Program-made: the position numbers and the translations under genes
In this document: one piece after another, positions 24,395 through 32,445 of the stretch
Layout of the letters: each line of letters starts with the position of its first letter
How positions within the stretch are numbered: position 1 is the stretch's first letter
Notes under the pieces: model-generated
Seen by the model: only the letters and a program-made list of their open reading frames with translations
What the model was told of the DNA's origin: nothing
Databases searched by the model: none
Source of the DNA: Peptococcaceae bacterium
Lineage (GTDB): Bacteria; Bacillota; Peptococcia; Peptococcales; Peptococcaceae
Direction: 5' to 3'
NCBI GenBank assembly: GCA_900759105.1
Contig: CAAETY010000129.1
Span: 1 to 32,445, forward strand
DNA length: 32,445 bases

Positions 24395-26362
24395 GTGGAC
24401 AAAATGAGAATGGAATCCATTGATATGACCGAACAAAATATAGAGAAAATCGGGGCTTTATTCCCGAACTGCATTACGGAGACGAAGGATGCGGACGGCA
24501 AGCCGAAGAAGGCAATTAACTTTGATTTGCTGCGGCAAATGCTGTCCGGCGATGTGATCGAGGGCGGTGAAGCCTATGAATTTACCTGGGTAGGCAAAAA
24601 GGCGGCTATCGTGGAGGCTAATAGACCTATCAGAAAGACCTTGCGTCCATGTCCTGAAGAAAGTGTGGACTGGGACAATACAGAAAACCTGTATATTGAG
24701 GGTGATAATCTAGAAGTGCTGAAACTTTTACAGGAAAGCTATCTAGGTAAGGTGAAAATGATATATATTGACCCTCCGTATAATACTGGGAAGAATTATA
24801 TTTATATCAATGATTTTTCTGTAGATTCAAATGAGTTTCTTGATCAAGCAGGGTATGTGGATGATGAAGGTGCGAGATTAGTCGCAAATCCTGTGGGCTC
24901 AGCAAGATACCATTCAGCATGGCTGTCAATGATGTATCAAAGATTATTGGTTGCTAGAAACCTTCTATCAGATGACGGTGTTTTAGTATGTGCTATTGAT
25001 GAAAATGAGTTTGCTAATTTATCAATAATGCTTAAGGAAATATTTTATGAATCGGGATTTGAGCATAGCTATGTATCTGTAGTTCATAATCCGCGTGGAC
25101 AACAGGGAAATAATTTTTCATATGTAAATGAATATTTAATTTTTGTGTATCCAGCTGATGGAAAAAAATATATTGCAGATTTCCCTAAAGAAGAAATTGA
25201 TTCGCGGAATTTACGAGATAGTGGAAGCGAATCGGATCGAGCTGACGCAAGAATGTGTTTTTATCCATTCTATGTAAAAAATGGGAGAATTGTTCATATT
25301 GGAGATGTTCCGGATATCGATTTTCATCCATCAGCACCTAATATTAACCAATTAGATGGTACAATTGAAATTTGGCCAATAACAGATGATGGTCGCGAAA
25401 AAAAGTGGCGATATTCTAGACAATCTATTGAGACAATTTTAGGAAAATTAGAAGCTAAAATGGGAAGAAATAATTATCAAATTATTTTTAATAAGGATGA
25501 AGGTACGATGAGAAGTGTATGGGCAAATCCAAGATATGATTCAAGCGAATATGGAACAAAATTGATTGAGAAATTATTGGGTGGATGTTCTTTTACATTT
25601 CCAAAAAGTTTGTATGCTGTATATGATTGTGTAAAAGCTGTCACTAGATATGATAGAGATGCGATAATTTTAGATTTCTTTTCTGGTTCAGGGACTACTG
25701 CACATGCTGTGATGAAATTAAATTCTGAAGATGGTGGACATAGGAAGTTTATTATGGTGCAACTTCCTGAGAACTTAGATCAGGCCTTAGTTAGAGGGGG
25801 AGTCGATTCAAGAACAAAATCTTCAATTCAATTAGGTATACAGATGCTAGAAAACTTAGGTTGTGAGCACACAATTTGCAGTATTGGTAAAGAAAGAATT
25901 CGAAAAACGGGATTTGAGTTGAAATTTAAGAATTTAGAGGAGTATCAAGAGTTTGATATTGGTTTCCGTGTCTTCAAACTTGACGCCTCAAACATGAATG
26001 ATGTTTACTACAATCCTGCAGAATACAGTCAAAATCTACTTTCCATGCTTGAATCTAATGTTAAATCGGATCGTACGGACTTAGATTTATTATTTGGTTG
26101 TCTTCTTGAATGGGGACTTCCTTTATCACTACCTTATAGTTCGGAGGAGATTGAAGGTTACACGGTTCATAACTATAACGATGGTGACCTTATTGCCTGC
26201 TTTGATGAGAATGTATCGGATAGCGTTATCAAGGAAATTGCAAAGAGACAACCTCTTCGTGCGGTATTTCGTGATAGTAGTTTTGCAGACAGTCCTTCAA
26301 AGATTAATGTTGGAGAAATCTTCAAATTGCTGGCACCGGATACACGTATCAAGGTTCTTTAA
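24395..26362 (+). CDS. mod: Type III DNA methyltransferase (Mod subunit)
   Basis: An N6-adenine methyltransferase of the beta class and the specificity subunit of a type III restriction system. Catalytic motif IV is DPPYNTG (126-132); AdoMet motif I, LDFFSGSGTTAHAV, comes later at about residue 425, the order typical of type III Mod. The region between them includes the target-recognition part. The start is GTG at 24395, seven bases after GGAGG; the length of 655 residues is normal. The centre (about 24760-25960) is much AT-richer than both ends, which suggests replacement of the recognition region by recombination. The res gene follows within 12 bases. Confidence 0.94.
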   Translation: MDKMRMESIDMTEQNIEKIGALFPNCITETKDADGKPKKAINFDLLRQMLSGDVIEGGEAYEFTWVGKKAAIVEANRPIRKTLRPCPEESVDWDNTENLYIEGDNLEVLKLLQESYLGKVKMIYIDPPYNTGKNYIYINDFSVDSNEFLDQAGYVDDEGARLVANPVGSARYHSAWLSMMYQRLLVARNLLSDDGVLVCAIDENEFANLSIMLKEIFYESGFEHSYVSVVHNPRGQQGNNFSYVNEYLIFVYPADGKKYIADFPKEEIDSRNLRDSGSESDRADARMCFYPFYVKNGRIVHIGDVPDIDFHPSAPNINQLDGTIEIWPITDDGREKKWRYSRQSIETILGKLEAKMGRNNYQIIFNKDEGTMRSVWANPRYDSSEYGTKLIEKLLGGCSFTFPKSLYAVYDCVKAVTRYDRDAIILDFFSGSGTTAHAVMKLNSEDGGHRKFIMVQLPENLDQALVRGGVDSRTKSSIQLGIQMLENLGCEHTICSIGKERIRKTGFELKFKNLEEYQEFDIGFRVFKLDASNMNDVYYNPAEYSQNLLSMLESNVKSDRTDLDLLFGCLLEWGLPLSLPYSSEEIEGYTVHNYNDGDLIACFDENVSDSVIKEIAKRQPLRAVFRDSSFADSPSKINVGEIFKLLAPDTRIKVL

Positions 26363-26374
26363 GGAGGGGCTATG

Positions 26375-29300
26375 ATGAAACTCCAATTTAAGCATCAGAC
26401 ATTTCAAGCGGATGCCGCCAAAGCGGTTGTGGATGTGTTTGCAGGGCAGCCTTATATGACGCCTTCCTTTATGATGGATAAAGGTTCTGGACGCTATCAA
26501 CAGAAATATACAAGCGATGATGATTTTACCGGTTGGAGCAATCAAAAGATTGTGCCGGTATTAAATGATCGGTTGATTTTGGAACATATCAATGCCATAC
26601 AAAGAGCCAATCAGATTAAACCGTCTGAGAAACTTGAAGGACGATATAATCTGACGATTGAGATGGAAACCGGTGTTGGCAAGACCTATACCTATATCAA
26701 GACCATGTTTGAGCTCAACAAGCATTACGGATGGAGTAAGTTTATTGTTGTTGTGCCAAGTATTGCGATTCGTGAAGGGGTGTACAAATCCTTTCAGGTA
26801 ACGCAGGAACATTTTGCGGAAGAGTATGGGAAAAAGGTACGCTTCTTCATCTATAACTCTGCGCAGTTGACGGAAATTGACCGTTTTGCATCAGATAGCT
26901 CTATTAGTGTAATGATTATCAATTCTCAAGCATTTAATGCGAGGGGGAAGGATGCGAGACGTATTTATATGAAATTGGATGAGTTTCGTTCTCGTCGTCC
27001 CATTGATATTATTGCAAAAACTAATCCAATACTGATTATAGATGAGCCACAATCTGTAGAAGGAAAGCAGACAAAAGAAAATTTGAAGCAATTCAATCCT
27101 TTGATGACGCTTCGTTATTCCGCGACCCATAAGAGTGACAGCATTTATAACATGGTCTATCGCTTGGATGCAATGGAGGCCTACAACAAGCGGCTTGTTA
27201 AGAAGATTGCGGTGAAAGGGATTACAGAATCTGGGATAACAGCAACAGAAAGCTATATTTATCTGGAGGGGATCAATCTTTCCAAGGCTGCACCGACGGC
27301 GACCCTTCAGTTTGAAACGAAAGGTGCCAAGGGAATTAGAAAGATTACACGAACTGTTTCGGAAGGCTACAATCTGTATGACAATTCCGGTCAGATGGAG
27401 GAGTACAAGCAGGGATTTGTGGTATCTAAAATTGACGGGCGTGACGATTCTGTGGCATTTCTTAACGGGCTCAAGCTTTATGCAGGGGATGTCGTAGGCA
27501 AGGTGTCCGAAGAGCAGCTTCGCCGTATTCAGATAAGAGAGACCATTCTTTCGCATCTTCAAAGAGAAAGAGAACTGTTCCATAAAGGGATTAAAGTACT
27601 GTCATTGTTCTTCATAGACGAGGTTGCCAAGTACAAGCAGTATGATGAAAGCGGTCAAGCAATCAATGGCAGTTATGCGGAGATCTTTGAAGAGGAATAC
27701 AATGATATCGTCAGTCATTTTCAAATTGGCATGGGAGAGGACGACTATATGAAGTACCTTTCTGAAATTCCTGCCGAAAAAACCCATGCCGGATACTTTT
27801 CGATTGATAAGAAAGGCAAACTGATTGACAGTAAGGCGAATGAAAAACGTGAAAATTCAATAGAAAAGATGTCAAATGACGTGGATGCCTATGATTTGAT
27901 TATGAAAAACAAAGAGTTGCTTCTTGATAGAAATCCGCAAAAATCGCCTGTGCGGTTTATATTTTCACATTCTGCGCTTCGTGAAGGCTGGGACAATCCA
28001 AATGTCTTCCAGATTTGTACGTTAAAACAAAGCAGTAGTGATGTTCGTAAGCGTCAGGAAGTGGGGCGTGGGCTTCGCCTGTGCGTGAATCAGGATGGGG
28101 AACGCATGGATGCGAATGTACTTGGTAACGACGTTCATAGTGTGAATGTGCTTACTGTGATAGCAAGCGAAAGTTATGACAGCTTTGCCAAAGGGCTTCA
28201 AAGTGAACTTGCTGAAGCCGTCGCCGATAGACCGCAGGCGGTAACAGCTGACTTATTTATTGGGAAGTGCCTTAAAGATGCGCATGGCAATGAGTTGATT
28301 ATTGATGATGCTATAGGTCGGGCTATTCATTTTGACCTAATTGAGAAGGCCTATATCGATAAAAAGGGTGTTCTTACAGATAAATACTATGAAGATAAAG
28401 CAAACGGTGAATTGGTGTTTGCAGAGGAAGTGGCTGATTCAGCTGCATCCATTATCGAGATTATCGACTCTATCTATGACAGTAGGGTCATGCAGCCTGA
28501 AAATGCGCGTAGTAATAATGTTGAGCTTCAGATTGACGAGGAAAAGATGGCAATGCCGGAATTTAAGGCATTGTGGTCAAAGATTAATTCAAAATCGGTT
28601 TATGTTGTTGATTTTGATACAGATGAATTGGTACAAAAATCTATTAACGCTTTAAATAATAAACTCCATGTTGCAAAAATATATTTCAAAGTGGAATCCG
28701 GCACAATGAATGACATTCAGTCAAAAGAGGATTTGGCTAATGGAACCGTGTTTGAAAAAGAAAAAGCAGCAAGCTACGGAACAACAGTAGCGATCAATTC
28801 AAACATCAAATATGATTTGGTGGGTAAATTAGTGGATGAAACAGGGCTGACCAGAAAAGCGATTATTCAAATTCTTCAAGGCATAGAGGAGGCTGTGTTT
28901 AATCAATTTAAGGACAATCCGGAGCAATTTATTATCCAAGCGGCGTCTTTAATCAATGATGAGAAAGCAACGGCGATTATTGAACACATTACCTATGATG
29001 TGTTGGATGAAAAATATGGGATAGATGTTTTTACAGATCCGACGATTAAGGGGCGTCTTGATGTAAATGCGATGAAAGCAGAAAGACATTTGTATGACCA
29101 TGTCGTATATGATTCAACAAATGAGAAGAAATTTGCATCTGAACTTGATAAAAATAGTAATGTTGCGGTGTATGTGAAGTTGCCGGACGGATTTTATATT
29201 TCAACGCCTGTGGGGCGGTATAACCCTGATTGGGCAATTGCTTTTTATGAAGGGTCAGTAAAGCATATTTATTTTGTAGCAGAGACAAAAGGTTCTATGA

Positions 29301-29437
29301 ATTCTATGCAGTTAAGACTTATTGAAGAATCAAAAATTCACTGCGCAAGGGAACATTTTAAGGCAATCAGTAATGGTGAAGTCGTTTACGATGTGGTAGA
29401 TAGTTACAAATCTTTACTTGATTTAGTGACGAAATAG
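26375..29437 (+). CDS. res: Type III restriction endonuclease (Res subunit)
   Basis: The ATP-dependent translocase and nuclease that cuts DNA when complexed with Mod. Walker A is METGVGKTY (97-105), the DEAD-like box is LIIDEPQ (about 221-227), motif III is YSATH, and the C-terminal helicase motif is VGRGLRLC. Near the C-terminus a PD-(D/E)xK nuclease is seen as NPDWAI (about 949) with VAETKGS (about 968-974). The frame is intact and full length (1020 residues). Two adjacent ATG codons (26372, 26375) are possible; the second has better spacing to GGAGG. No clear terminator follows, only a weak TCAAG/CTTGA hairpin near 29464-29477. Confidence 0.95.
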   Translation: MKLQFKHQTFQADAAKAVVDVFAGQPYMTPSFMMDKGSGRYQQKYTSDDDFTGWSNQKIVPVLNDRLILEHINAIQRANQIKPSEKLEGRYNLTIEMETGVGKTYTYIKTMFELNKHYGWSKFIVVVPSIAIREGVYKSFQVTQEHFAEEYGKKVRFFIYNSAQLTEIDRFASDSSISVMIINSQAFNARGKDARRIYMKLDEFRSRRPIDIIAKTNPILIIDEPQSVEGKQTKENLKQFNPLMTLRYSATHKSDSIYNMVYRLDAMEAYNKRLVKKIAVKGITESGITATESYIYLEGINLSKAAPTATLQFETKGAKGIRKITRTVSEGYNLYDNSGQMEEYKQGFVVSKIDGRDDSVAFLNGLKLYAGDVVGKVSEEQLRRIQIRETILSHLQRERELFHKGIKVLSLFFIDEVAKYKQYDESGQAINGSYAEIFEEEYNDIVSHFQIGMGEDDYMKYLSEIPAEKTHAGYFSIDKKGKLIDSKANEKRENSIEKMSNDVDAYDLIMKNKELLLDRNPQKSPVRFIFSHSALREGWDNPNVFQICTLKQSSSDVRKRQEVGRGLRLCVNQDGERMDANVLGNDVHSVNVLTVIASESYDSFAKGLQSELAEAVADRPQAVTADLFIGKCLKDAHGNELIIDDAIGRAIHFDLIEKAYIDKKGVLTDKYYEDKANGELVFAEEVADSAASIIEIIDSIYDSRVMQPENARSNNVELQIDEEKMAMPEFKALWSKINSKSVYVVDFDTDELVQKSINALNNKLHVAKIYFKVESGTMNDIQSKEDLANGTVFEKEKAASYGTTVAINSNIKYDLVGKLVDETGLTRKAIIQILQGIEEAVFNQFKDNPEQFIIQAASLINDEKATAIIEHITYDVLDEKYGIDVFTDPTIKGRLDVNAMKAERHLYDHVVYDSTNEKKFASELDKNSNVAVYVKLPDGFYISTPVGRYNPDWAIAFYEGSVKHIYFVAETKGSMNSMQLRLIEESKIHCAREHFKAISNGEVVYDVVDSYKSLLDLVTK

Positions 29438-29520
29438 AATAGTCAATTTCCAGGGGCCTTTTATCAAGGGTTCTTGAGTATTTTTGATTAAGAATGATGT
29501 ATTGAAAAGGAGGAATGGTT

Positions 29521-29736
29521 ATGTATGAACCATGGGAATTAGGTGTCATCGATGAAGCCGGTTACAATGGCATCACGGATGAACACATTGAAAGAGTCGC
29601 GGAATCGTTATTACATTCTGGATTAACGGATATTGATTATGCGACATTTGCACATCATTGTCGCTTGTGCAATGTTGATCCGGATTTATTTGATGCGTCG
29701 GATTTAGAGCGTCTTCAAGAAATGTTGAACGAATAG
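29521..29736 (+). CDS. Small very acidic protein downstream of res
   Basis: A 71-residue protein starting at the ATG at 29521, seven bases after AAGGAGG; the in-frame ATG at 29515 is only one base from that site. Composition is extreme: about 17 Asp/Glu against 3 Arg/Lys, with two Cys in HHCRLCN. Predicted helices (EHIERVAESLLHSGL, DLERLQEMLNE) are likely. I recognise no family. Strong acidity in a small protein next to nuclease genes is compatible with a DNA mimic or regulator, but that is a guess. It lies 83 bases past res and could be its own unit. Confidence 0.72.
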   Translation: MYEPWELGVIDEAGYNGITDEHIERVAESLLHSGLTDIDYATFAHHCRLCNVDPDLFDASDLERLQEMLNE

Positions 29737-29986
29737 TAGTGGGGTGCTTAGGCGCTGATGGCAGCGAGGTGGTTAGTGATGAGGGGGGGCATATCGAATA
29801 AAAAGTATCATTGAAAAAATGGCGACAATAGGCTTGCAATTCAACGATTTTGATGAATGTATTAAGCAGCAAATGTGACAAGAAGCTCAATTTTGAGTGA
29901 AAGAAGCGGATAGCCGCCTCTTTATTATCATTTTGATATTTATTTTGCAGTGGACTGTGGCTCAAGGAAAGGAAAAGGTGTCTACA
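29737..29986 (+). other. Intergenic stretch with a terminator and no gene
   Basis: No gene is supportable in these 250 bases. The only clear structure is the hairpin at 29901-29922 described separately, preceded by a small CTCAA/TTGAG dyad (29886-29897). A minus-strand open frame across 29573-29965 is low-complexity shadow of the neighbouring genes. Confidence 0.5.
29901..29938 (+). terminator. Terminator-like hairpin upstream of the 720-residue protein gene
   Basis: AAGAAGCGG (29901-29909) pairs with CCGCCTCTT (29914-29922) with one mismatch and an ATAG loop, followed by the T-rich TATTATCATTTTG. It probably ends the transcript of the small acidic protein gene. It overlaps the earliest in-frame start of the next gene, which argues for the later start at 29987. 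Confidence 0.7.
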
Positions 29987-32149
29987 ATGACTGATTTAGA
30001 ACAGAAAATTTTTAGATATTTTCAAGATGGCGACAAGTGCTTAACCGCGGATGATGTAGTGGCTGCGTTTCAATTACCCAAAGAACAGATCGAAGAGGCG
30101 CTAGAGCATTTAGTAGAAACTAATGCCATGTATTCTATTAAGAGTATTGTGGAACCGTTGTATGGCATTGATAGTTCCGAAGATTGTTCAACAAATATGG
30201 TAAGTTTTGATTTTTCAGATGGAGACATAGGTTCATTTGTAACGGCATTGAAGGGCGTTTTATCTGATATGGACGAGGAAGAGGATGAGGAGGAGGAGGA
30301 GCAAGACATTCAATTTGAGAATGAGAGTGAATTAAAAGAAAAGCTTATTCAGTATTTTGCAGATGGGAACAAATATCTAGCTAAAGATACTGGGGCTGAG
30401 CTTTTAGGACTTGATGAAGAGCAAGTTGAAAGAGTATTGGATCATTTAGTAGACGAAGGAACGCTGCATTATGGTGAATCTGTCGTGGGTGGGGCATATC
30501 TTCTAAATACCTCTAATGATGAAGTGATGCACAAACTGGGGGCCACTGCGTATCAGCGAAATGAAAAATTACCGGACGATTGGATTACTCTTGCCGAGAT
30601 GCTGAAACTAACTCCTAGTGATTTTATTGAGAAGCTTCTTCCTATTGATGATGCAACTTATTTGCGTGATGAAATGGATCAGATGCAGATGGGCTATTGG
30701 CTTCAAAATGTTGCTTATACTTTTGAAGCGCATAATTTATTAAAAAATAAGATTTTACAGATGGTTTATAATCGGTGTCAAAATACTTTGATGAATTATT
30801 CGGATAAAGAAATTTTGACTTATGAACTTATTGTATTGGCAGATGAGTATGTGAAACTTCTGAAGGAAATTATCCACGTGCTAGAAATTTGTAATACATG
30901 GAAGTTTAATAACGAAGAATCGAGAAATAATCTGACTTCGTATTTACAGGAGTGCTTTAATCAATCTGAATATGACATCGTTATTGAATTTGAAGAAGAT
31001 GAAGACGAACGTATAGCAGTCCCTATTCCGGATATCGTATTGCTGCAGGAAAAGTTTGAAAGGTTAATCGTAAAACTGAGTGGTGAGAAGCCGGTTGAAG
31101 ATGATAATGATGACGAACTCGTTCAAGTTGATGATAAAGAGTTAGAAGAGTATATTCCGAATCCCGAAGCAACTAAAAAGATGTTGCATATGCTTGCAGA
31201 CAAAGAATATGAAGGGAAACAGGCTGATAGAGACTTTGACCATTTCTATAAAAATCCTGAGAAACGTTATCGTGGTGTCTTATTACTTGCAGATAAAGAA
31301 GGAACAATACTAGATGCAGGAAAAGTCGTTTGTGAGGAATTGTATCGCTGTTGTGAAGCGTTAATTATATCTCTGGATGAAAGTTGTAAGCTGTTATTAG
31401 CAGAGAATCCGGATGCATCGGCTATAGGTGAGGTTTCTAAATTGATTGATTGGCTTTGCGAAGAGATGGATATCACGATGAATGTTGATAGCGAGGGCTA
31501 TCTTCAATATAAGCCTACTGAAGAATGTAAAACGATTGCAAACAATTGGAAAGAAACCTTTCATGCGATTAAGGCGCGTCAGAAAACGCCTATTCACGAA
31601 GAAGCATTGGCTGATTATAAAAAAGAAGTCGAACAGGCAGATTGGGCAATTTATGAGCCTGTTAGAGACGAATGTCAGGCTAAAATTGAGGCCTACGAAC
31701 TTGCCTTAGAACAGGAAATTCATCAACAAGTGGAGAGCTATAAGGCAGAAGAAGATGCGTTAAAAAAAGAAAGAGACGAGATAGAAAAAAGATTGGGAGA
31801 ACTTAAGTTTTATCAAATATTAGAAAGAAATGAGTTGAAAGAAAAGAGCGAAAAACTCCGTGAAGAGTATTGGGAGAAAGAGCATATTACATTTGATAAA
31901 AAGCGTATCGCATCTAAACTATTAAGAAATTTAGAAAAGGAAAGAAATGATTATATTGTAAGCGATAGGGACGGAATATTTGATTACAGGGATGCTGTTC
32001 AAAAATATTTGAGAAATCGATTTGACTATAAAAACTCCTCCAGTAAATGGCGTAGTTATCAAGAAAATCCCGAGCTACGAGATCAACCTATTCCTGAACC
32101 TACAAAAGAAGCTAAAGAAGTTGTTCGTGAATTGTTAGAAAAGAAATAA
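29987..32149 (+). CDS. 720-residue protein with two winged-helix-like repeats and a coiled coil
   Basis: No family recognised. Residues 4-60 and 116-172 are clearly related repeats (YFQDGDKCL / YFADGNKYL, then EQIEEALEHLV / EQVERVLDHLV, ending in Y-x-I/L), each with the length and pattern of a winged helix. A very acidic linker (DMDEEEDEEEEEQD, about 94-107) separates them. The middle is helical without motifs I can name; the C-terminus (about 555-650) is a long charged coiled coil containing ELKFYQILERNELKEK. The start is ATG at 29987 after AAGGAAAAGG. A GTG at 29897 would add a false hydrophobic leader encoded by a terminator. It is probably cytoplasmic; a DNA-binding or scaffold role is inferred from the repeats. 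Confidence 0.8.
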   Translation: MTDLEQKIFRYFQDGDKCLTADDVVAAFQLPKEQIEEALEHLVETNAMYSIKSIVEPLYGIDSSEDCSTNMVSFDFSDGDIGSFVTALKGVLSDMDEEEDEEEEEQDIQFENESELKEKLIQYFADGNKYLAKDTGAELLGLDEEQVERVLDHLVDEGTLHYGESVVGGAYLLNTSNDEVMHKLGATAYQRNEKLPDDWITLAEMLKLTPSDFIEKLLPIDDATYLRDEMDQMQMGYWLQNVAYTFEAHNLLKNKILQMVYNRCQNTLMNYSDKEILTYELIVLADEYVKLLKEIIHVLEICNTWKFNNEESRNNLTSYLQECFNQSEYDIVIEFEEDEDERIAVPIPDIVLLQEKFERLIVKLSGEKPVEDDNDDELVQVDDKELEEYIPNPEATKKMLHMLADKEYEGKQADRDFDHFYKNPEKRYRGVLLLADKEGTILDAGKVVCEELYRCCEALIISLDESCKLLLAENPDASAIGEVSKLIDWLCEEMDITMNVDSEGYLQYKPTEECKTIANNWKETFHAIKARQKTPIHEEALADYKKEVEQADWAIYEPVRDECQAKIEAYELALEQEIHQQVESYKAEEDALKKERDEIEKRLGELKFYQILERNELKEKSEKLREEYWEKEHITFDKKRIASKLLRNLEKERNDYIVSDRDGIFDYRDAVQKYLRNRFDYKNSSSKWRSYQENPELRDQPIPEPTKEAKEVVRELLEKK

Positions 32150-32160
32150 ATATAATAAAA

Positions 32161-32205
32161 AACACGTCTAGTAAGTTCAAACCAAACTTACTAGACGTGT
32201 TTTTG
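32161..32205 (+). terminator. Terminator closing the accessory island
   Basis: A perfect 17-bp stem AACACGTCTAGTAAGTT (32161-32177) with its complement (32185-32201), flanked by AAAA and TTTT. It begins 11 bases after the stop of the 720-residue protein and should work in both directions. Confidence 0.93.
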
Positions 32206-32207
32206 CG

Positions 32208-32306
32208 TTAATACCCATACCGCTTCTGTTGACACACCAAGCATCCTACGGATATCACCCACATGATGCTTTCGGCGAGGGGGATGGCGAGCCATATGAT
32301 TACTTC
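32208..32306 (-). pseudogene. Remnant of a MATE-type transporter C-terminus
   Basis: On the minus strand, 32 codons read EVIIWLAIPLAESIMW, then VISVGCLVCQQKRYGY and a TAA stop. The pattern IWLAIPLAE followed by a hydrophobic helix and a basic tail ending YGY is what I expect at the end of MATE efflux proteins. A TAG stop lies immediately upstream in frame (32307-32309), and no further transporter sequence is visible before the window ends, so the gene is truncated. The identification rests on a short match. Confidence 0.5.
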
Positions 32307-32382
32307 CTATTAGGAACACTGTAAATACAAGGCTTTTCGGAGCCTACAAACCAGAAAAAATAATATTTGATCTATCACATTA

Positions 32383-32425
32383 CGCAAAAAGCCGTCCGGC
32401 ATGAAAAACGGGCGGCTTTTTTGCG
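32383..32425. terminator. Bidirectional terminator at the right edge
   Basis: CGCAAAAAGCCGTCCG (32383-32398) pairs with CGGGCGGCTTTTTTGCG (32409-32425) with one G-U pair. Runs of A and T flank the GC core on both sides. Immediately after, AAAGGAGG at 32437-32444 is probably the ribosome-binding site of a plus-strand gene just beyond the window. Confidence 0.85.
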
Positions 32426-32445
32426 TGGATAGACGGAAAGGAGGC

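Noticed and set aside
29573..29965. A 130-codon minus-strand open frame behind the small acidic gene
   Set aside because: It overlaps the better supported plus-strand gene and its terminator, and its sequence is low in complexity with no recognisable domain.
29897..29986. Signal peptide or membrane anchor on the 720-residue protein (segment LFIIILIFILQW)
   Set aside because: The hydrophobic codons come from the T-rich tail of a terminator hairpin, and a better ribosome-binding site precedes the ATG at 29987.
1..32445. CRISPR array or tRNA genes
   Set aside because: No regularly spaced repeats of 25-40 bases and no sequence with tRNA features were found on reading through the window.

Overview
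The window looks like a chromosome segment of a strictly anaerobic Bacillota bacterium, possibly a Negativicute. That placement is an inference from gene content (taurine-fermentation enzymes, a ferredoxin-nitroreductase fusion, a DUF6472-like small protein, a type III restriction locus with SNF2 and DUF4391 partners) and from consensus AGGAGG ribosome-binding sites. No taxonomic marker beyond the tail of a 5S rRNA is present, so genus is not assigned.

Left part (1-5400): the 3' end of a 5S rRNA gene with its terminator, then a gene-free A-rich stretch of about 900 bp, then a taurine-dissimilation cluster. The cluster holds sulfoacetaldehyde acetyltransferase (xsc), an unrecognised Cys-rich protein, and taurine:pyruvate aminotransferase (tpa). 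Tpa makes sulfoacetaldehyde; Xsc converts it with phosphate to acetyl phosphate and sulfite. Both enzymes use a very narrow codon set, as expected of abundant catabolic proteins. A second gene-poor stretch (about 480 bp, T/G-rich) follows.

Middle part (5400-18780): a minus-strand thiazole operon thiS-thiF-thiG-thiH-tenI, with a terminator-like hairpin in its leader. Plus-strand housekeeping genes follow: cysK; prmA-murE (overlapping); argS-fba-glpX; a DUF6472-like gene with a ferredoxin-nitroreductase; and an XRE regulator fused to an SdpI-like membrane domain. fba and glpX side by side suit gluconeogenesis in an organism living on non-sugar substrates. Xsc needs thiamine diphosphate, and ThiS sulfur ultimately comes from cysteine, so taurine, cysteine and thiamine metabolism could be linked here, but that link is inferred.

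Right part (18780-32445): an accessory defence island. A small serine recombinase with repeated palindromes behind it is followed by an extended type III restriction-modification locus: an SNF2 helicase (split by a one-base frameshift), a DUF4391 protein, a two-helix membrane protein of unknown role, the Mod methyltransferase and the Res helicase-nuclease. Then come a very acidic 71-residue protein and a 720-residue protein with two winged-helix-like repeats and a coiled coil. The island ends beside a 32-codon remnant that looks like the C-terminus of a MATE transporter, suggesting that the island truncated a resident gene. Mod has an AT-rich centre between GC-richer ends, the pattern expected when the target-recognition region is exchanged.
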